Source: Glandiceps talaboti
Lineage: Eukaryota; Hemichordata; Enteropneusta; Spengelidae
Length of the DNA: 64,000 nt
Assembly: GCF_964340395.1 (NCBI RefSeq)
Contig: NC_135569.1
Span: 11,619,519-11,683,518 of the forward strand
Direction: 5' to 3'
The notes under the pieces: model-generated
Told to the model about the DNA's origin: nothing
Databases searched by the model: none
What the model saw: only the letters and a program-made list of their open reading frames with translations
Position numbers and translations under genes: made by a program
Shown: piece after piece, positions 59,591-64,000 of the stretch
Position numbering within the stretch: the first letter of the stretch is position 1
Layout: every line of letters begins with the position of its first letter

Positions 59591-61508
59591 CTACAGAGTG
59601 AAAACATAAACACAGACTGAGATTGTTAGAACATAGTTTTTACTACAGAGTAAGTATTGCAGTACTTGACTGTTACCAAACAACATACTAGTACCCTGAA
59701 CAGACATTGTATCTCATAATAATTGATATTTACTTATCATATTCATAACAACTAAAAAATAGGAGCTGTAATAGGCCTTTGCAAAATATGCCGTGGTGGC
59801 GCTCTACTTCCTGTCTGTGTGTACCTTGGGGGTATACATAGCATAGGTTACTCAGTTAATCATAGAGCACTGCTGCTTTCCTCGATGTCTGAACAATACG
59901 AAAAACCTCCCTGATTTACACTTCTACAGAATACCAAGGGACAAAGCTCTTAAGAAATGATACTGAGGTGATGATACCCCCAATTTGAGCGAGGGCGCTG
60001 TATTCTCAATTTCCTGTTTGCAGTCTGGAATGGCCCATTGTAGCACTTGTTTGTTCTATTTTATAAACCTGAAAAGTGAAACTGCAAATTATCGCATTAG
60101 AATGAAATCCTGTATTCTAGCGATATGGCGATATGTATACTTGTGGATCTTGTCTAACTCTTACAAAGATTAGATGACTAACGATTGCAATAGGGAACTT
60201 GCAAATCCGCCATGTTGAATGTTGCATCATGGGAAATGTGATAATAAATACTAATGAATTGGTATTGTAAACAATAATGTTACATTGTTTGCAACCACGA
60301 ATGATCAATTCATAGTCACCCTGACAATTGTGGGAGGTTTTTTTATTGGTAGCTCCAGATTAGGTATTACGATAACCACAGATAATCCCATAGTCCTTTG
60401 AATCTGAGCATGCTCAGTCTGGATTGCAAGTTCCCTATTGATTTTCATACCATCATATTATGCAAACCACCTAGTACAGAATCGTTAATCAAAATCATCA
60501 ATTTTATCCTTACTGCTGCACGATATTGTGTGTTCCCCATCCTGGGAAAACTTCAGACCAGAGTAATTGTTGTGATTTATGTCAAAATATAATGTCATCT
60601 ACAAATCAGAGTATACTTGACCACAATTCAAAAACACAAATGCCAACTATACTTACCTACTCTTCCTGATGATGATCCTAAGTTTAGCTTATATTTGTTA
60701 ACTTCGTCATCAATACTGAAACTCTCATAGAGAGCATATGTAGTGTTGCCTTCAAAATCCTCCAGGTCAACTCTCAGCTCATATCGCCGTCCTTGGTTGG
60801 TTATCAAATATATAATACTGTTACCTAACCAAAACTCTCCATCTAGATTACCAAAACCTATCTTATAATCAATCCAGTATCTGTAGAAATCAACACTACC
60901 ATCTTGTCTTCTTTGGAAAACCTAGATTTGGAGGATATAACAAATAGAATTTATCAATTTTCATCCTCGGGGGTTTCGTCCTGTTATGAAGTTTCCAAAT
61001 CTCTTTTCCTCACAGCCTGTAAGATACATCGTGCCGTTCTGCCCTCACCAGCCTCCTCGTGACAGGGAGCCAAGGTATGATATTACAAACAAACAAATGA
61101 ACATACAAACAAGCAATCAAACAAACAAACGGCAAATAAACACATAAACGACAAATGAATAAACAAACAGACAAATAAACAAACACAAACAAATATTCAT
61201 GGGGGTATATACTAGCATCATACTTGTATGATGAGTATAAAAACATATCTAGTATATACTCCATGAATATCTGTTTGTTCATTTATTTATTTATTCATTT
61301 GTCATTTGTTTGTTTGTTTTTGTTGTTTGTTTGTTTGTTTGGTGGTTGTCTGTTTGTTTGTTTGTAACACGGTTCCTGGGCTCCCCGTGGGCCGATGTGT
61401 GAGGGCACCTCGTCACATCGTATCTTACAGACTATTTTCCCTGGAGTATATGATATTTCTAGTAATATGTTAACTGCTACTTTTCGTAAGGGAAGGTTAT
61501 GTTACAAC

Positions 61509-61542
<34 letters not shown>

Positions 61543-62780
61543 CATCCGTCTGTCTGTCTGTGTGTGTCTGTCTGTGTACCATCCTCATCCAATTGCTGAA
61601 CAGGTTTTGACGGGAACTACCATCAAATTAAAAGTTGAGATATGTGCATGCATATGGGTACATTGCGTGTGAGACAGACTGGTTCACTCCCTAGAGTCTA
61701 TTATGGACTATGATATACTGGTATATCACGTTGACCCTCTTCTTTAAATGTGGTTGTTGGTCGAAAAATGAAGATACAAAAAAATGAAAAAAACTTGTCG
61801 ACTTACTGTCCATCCACCTCCATCTGTATCCATGTCACAGTAGAGTTTGATTGGGGGTCCATTAATTGGTTTAACGGTATAGATACCACTGATAGTCACT
61901 CCAGACAGTCGTACGTCATAACAATCTCTCACTGCCAACAAAGTATACATAAACATGTGAAAGTATTACTCTAAAAACAGTAACAACAATATAATCTAGC
62001 TGTAACAACATATGCAGGGGTATACATTTTTTTACAATTTAATATCACATACAATTTAATTTTGACAGTTTGATTCATTCTGTTAGTATTTCTTTGAAAA
62101 TGTATTACGTCGGTCTACCGTTGAGGGCGTACCTCATGAATATCTGCATGCAATGTCAGCTTGTTTCTTTGAACTCGGTGGGGGGGGGGAGAAATTATTT
62201 TGGTCAAATCATTTTCGCAGCCCCCCCCCCTCCCCTCCGCTCTCAAACATTTTTAATGACCCTCTGAAATGAACCAAAGAATTTCCGTAGCCTCCTCCAT
62301 TTTAATGTGTAATTATACAATGACTGACATTGTGTGATATATCATAATTATTATTATGTATCAGAGAATAAGAACATTACAAAACATTATTTAAAAATAA
62401 ATAATCTGTATGTATAGAGTGCATATACAATATCAGCGGCAATAGTTTAGATTTGTAGCACACGTACAGTCAGGACGCCCTCACACGTCACGCACCTGCA
62501 TAGTCTTGTAGGAAGACCTCGGATCTGCGCTCGGAAGATTGCCGAACAAAGCCGAAGATTGGAGTGCGTACCTCTTTGTTTTGGGATACTTACTGGTGAC
62601 AGGGTTGTAGGCATTGGCTTGTTTGAACGCTTCTAACAAATCTCTGCAGAGAACAGAGTGTGATAAACCACATTCCTGGTTTCGTTGAGTTATTGTTGCT
62701 TGACCCCAACAGACCGGAACATTGATATGCAAAGTAGTGGTAAAGAAAAATATAATCGTGATCATCTGACACGACGCCAT
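59346..62780 (-). CDS. Secreted fibrinogen-related domain protein (4 coding exons)
   Basis: Joining 62594-62780, 61807-61931, 60657-60921 and 59346-59590 on the minus strand gives 273 residues with consistent phases (1, 0, 1). A hydrophobic leader ([18 protein letters not shown]) suggests secretion. About 35 residues without a known domain follow, with no collagen-like Gly-x-Y and no obvious coiled coil. Then comes a complete fibrinogen C-terminal domain from residue ~63: [39 protein letters not shown], the Asp-rich calcium site, WWYYDCH and EMKIRP, with four Cys in the usual pairs. Such proteins (ficolins, tachylectin 5, FREPs) bind acetylated or other surface sugars in invertebrate immunity; the ligand here is inferred only. 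The gene is convergent with the Sfi1-like gene. Confidence 0.92.
59772..60037 (+). mobile_element. MITE family C (TAGGCC ends), copy 2
   Basis: Same 266-bp element as 52460-52725, inside the last intron of the fibrinogen-domain gene. The shared interior includes GAGCACTGCTGCTTTCCT and ATGATACCCCCAATTTGAGC. The right end reads GGCCCA instead of GGCCTA. Confidence 0.8.
60188..60440 (+). mobile_element. MITE family B (CAATAGGGAACTTGCAA ends), copy 2
   Basis: 253 bp with clear terminal inverted repeats: CAATAGGGAACTTGCAAATC at left and GATTGCAAGTTCCCTATTG at right. No ORF. In the same intron as MITE C copy 2. No target-site duplication could be fixed by eye. Confidence 0.85.
60657..60921 (-). 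CDS. Fibrinogen-domain protein exon 3
   Basis: Residues 105-193. Minus-strand acceptor CCAAATCTAG, donor GTAG|GTAAGT; phase 0 in, 1 out. An alternative donor 4 nt earlier (GGAAGA|GTAGGT) would break the frame. Encodes [50 protein letters not shown] and a short linker, the central core of the domain. Confidence 0.96.
61004..61440. repeat. Large foldback element, ~210-bp arms, in intron 2 of the lectin gene
   Basis: The left arm starts near CCTGTAAGATACATCGTG and TGCCCTCACCAGCCTCC and continues into AAAC/AAAT repeats and ATTCATGGGGGTATATACTA. The right arm is its imperfect complement: TAGTATATACTCCATGAAT, TTTG/ATTT repeats, GTGAGGGCACCTCGTCAC and CGTATCTTACAG. The centre is near 61228. Confidence 0.8.
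61511..61580. repeat. Microsatellite (TCTG)n
   Basis: Imperfect TCTG repeat beside the foldback element. Confidence 0.95.
61807..61931 (-). CDS. Fibrinogen-domain protein exon 2
   Basis: Residues 63-104. Minus-strand acceptor CTTTGTTGGCAG, donor TGGACA|GTAAGT; phase 1 in, 0 out. Encodes [19 protein letters not shown] and [13 protein letters not shown], the start of the fibrinogen domain with its first Cys pair. Confidence 0.95.
62594..62780 (-). CDS. Fibrinogen-domain protein exon 1 (signal peptide)
   Basis: Residues 1-62. ATG at 62780-62778; donor GTCACCA|GTAAGT; phase 1 out, joining A|TG to make Met before the RDC motif of exon 2. Hydrophobic leader, then [20 protein letters not shown] with two extra Cys that could bridge subunits. 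An acceptor (TTGTTTTCCAG) at 62804 suggests the exon starts at 62803 with a short 5' UTR. Confidence 0.85.
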
Positions 62781-62803
62781 ATTTCATGCGCACTGTGTGT
62801 GAA

Positions 62804-64000
62804 CTGGAAAACAAAAATATGTTGTTCTTATTATTAACTAAGTATTCCATTCTCACAAGCGCGCCAGAGCATTTTTCCCCGGCTGACGCAACGAAAAATA
62901 ATAACCCTAAGCCTTTCGGCGTTGGATGATAAGCTCGCCGTAGAGGGCGTGATGTGTGACGATGTTTTGAGTGAATCTTTTCTTATACAATCAACAAGAA
63001 CGTAAGAAAAGCTGAAGTTCTTACGCGGACTTTACGAAGAATACAATAAACAGATTGTAACATGTTGCTATCAACTTGAAAGTACGTGATGATAGCCCTC
63101 GACCTTTGCTAATATAAGAAACTGCAGTACATATATTTCTTACCCTTTGATGACAGCTGTGCACGGTCGATACAAACAGAGCTCTGGATACCAACAAGAT
63201 ATCAGGTGACACAAACAATAAGTGCTCCTTCCTTCTAAGCTAAATGTGTATGACTGTACTCTATGTTCTCAAGACCATTCACACAATAGACTGGGGTTAA
63301 AGAAGAACAAAGGCGAGGTTAGTGTGATCTTACTAGTAGCTGTATTTTTTGTATGCCTTGGTGACACGGAATAGCTATTTCACCAAATCTATATCGCGCG
63401 ACCTCTCTAAAATAGATTGATATAAATGAGCCAATCTGGTTTAGATGAGGCTTGTTTTTGGTGGTATCGGTAATTCTCTTTCTATTGAATAGCTGGATTA
63501 TTGTGTTCCACTCGTACATTGTCCAGCTTAGGCTGGGTCACAATTTACGGCGGGGGGGGGGGGGGGGGTAGAAATTATGTGGTCGCGTTCTCAAAAAGGT
63601 ATTCCAAAAAGGTAACCCAATGATCCCAAGAATTTCCGTAGCCCCCCCCCCCTCCCGGCTACACATATTTCAATATATGTATTATATAGTACCCCCCCCC
63701 CCCCCGAGATGTACAGTATGGTACACTACATTAAACTAACAGTAGAAATCAACTTCAGCGTCCATACATAACAAAGAGAATTTCTTTACAAATATATGTA
63801 GGCTTTGCAAAAAAGGTCTCACATTTGGCTGTACTTTGAGATACTTTGCATGTTTTTTATCTTTCAATCTGACAGAGGAAGGCATACACAAATAAATTCG
63901 CATGGCTGTCACCCAATTCATCACTGAATATAGGTTAAGAAGGTATTGCGGCGAAGCCAAGGGAAATATTTTACTAGTAATTTACGCGGTAAACGACCAC
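62804..64000. other. Upstream flank of the fibrinogen-domain gene
   Basis: A minus-strand donor (CAAAGG|GTAAGA) at ~63146 could end a 5' UTR exon that joins the acceptor at 62804; reading through it gives a stop, so it would be non-coding. No TATA box could be assigned. Poly-G and poly-C runs lie at ~63552, 63643 and 63692. A segment at 62861-62905 is shared with 30989-31030. No other gene seen. Confidence 0.4.

Noticed and set aside
61010-61282. 90-codon minus-strand ORF
   Set aside because: Translation of the foldback and AAAC/TTTG repeat in the lectin intron.

Overview
This is eukaryotic, AT-rich, intron-rich genomic DNA, probably from a marine invertebrate. The grounds are long introns with GT/AG sites, dense minisatellites and microsatellites, tRNA-derived SINEs with an L2-like tail, several MITE families and a fibrinogen-related lectin gene. 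A deuterostome such as a hemichordate or lancelet is my guess; the window does not prove it. I saw no operons, rRNA, convincing tRNA or CRISPR array.

Layout. (1) 1-20399 is gene-poor: tandem repeats, MITE copies, one possible upstream exon (5235-5302) and one intronless ORF resembling a CUB domain (17755-18210). (2) 20400-55378, plus strand, holds one large gene that I could assemble into 29 exons. Every splice phase agrees, giving 2,709 codons from the ATG at 20475. The product has a low-complexity Ser/Tyr-rich N-terminal third (one 2.6-kb exon) followed by about 55 short helical repeats ending in Trp (F-x-x-W type). This is the signature of Sfi1-type centrin-binding proteins of centrosomes and basal bodies. 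(3) 55379-59345 holds its 3' UTR and repeats. (4) 59346-62780, minus strand, is a convergent four-exon gene for a 273-residue secreted protein with a fibrinogen C-terminal domain (ficolin/intelectin-like recognition lectin type). (5) 62804-64000 is its upstream flank.

The most unusual thing is in the introns of the Sfi1-like gene. In at least six introns (after exons 5, 8, 12, 19, 23 and 24), and more weakly in three others (after exons 11, 14 and 22), the 3' end of the preceding exon and/or its 5' splice site has been copied in tandem into the intron. The extreme case is a 51-bp unit present 19 times after exon 8, most copies keeping a GTAAGT donor. After exon 23 the whole exon-sized segment is copied and has decayed. 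Exon boundaries also fall just before the Trp motif in many exons, and exons 19 and 23 are same-length paralogues. Together this suggests a repeat protein still growing by local exon and exon-edge duplication. The two genes have no evident functional link; they are simply neighbours in a tail-to-tail arrangement.
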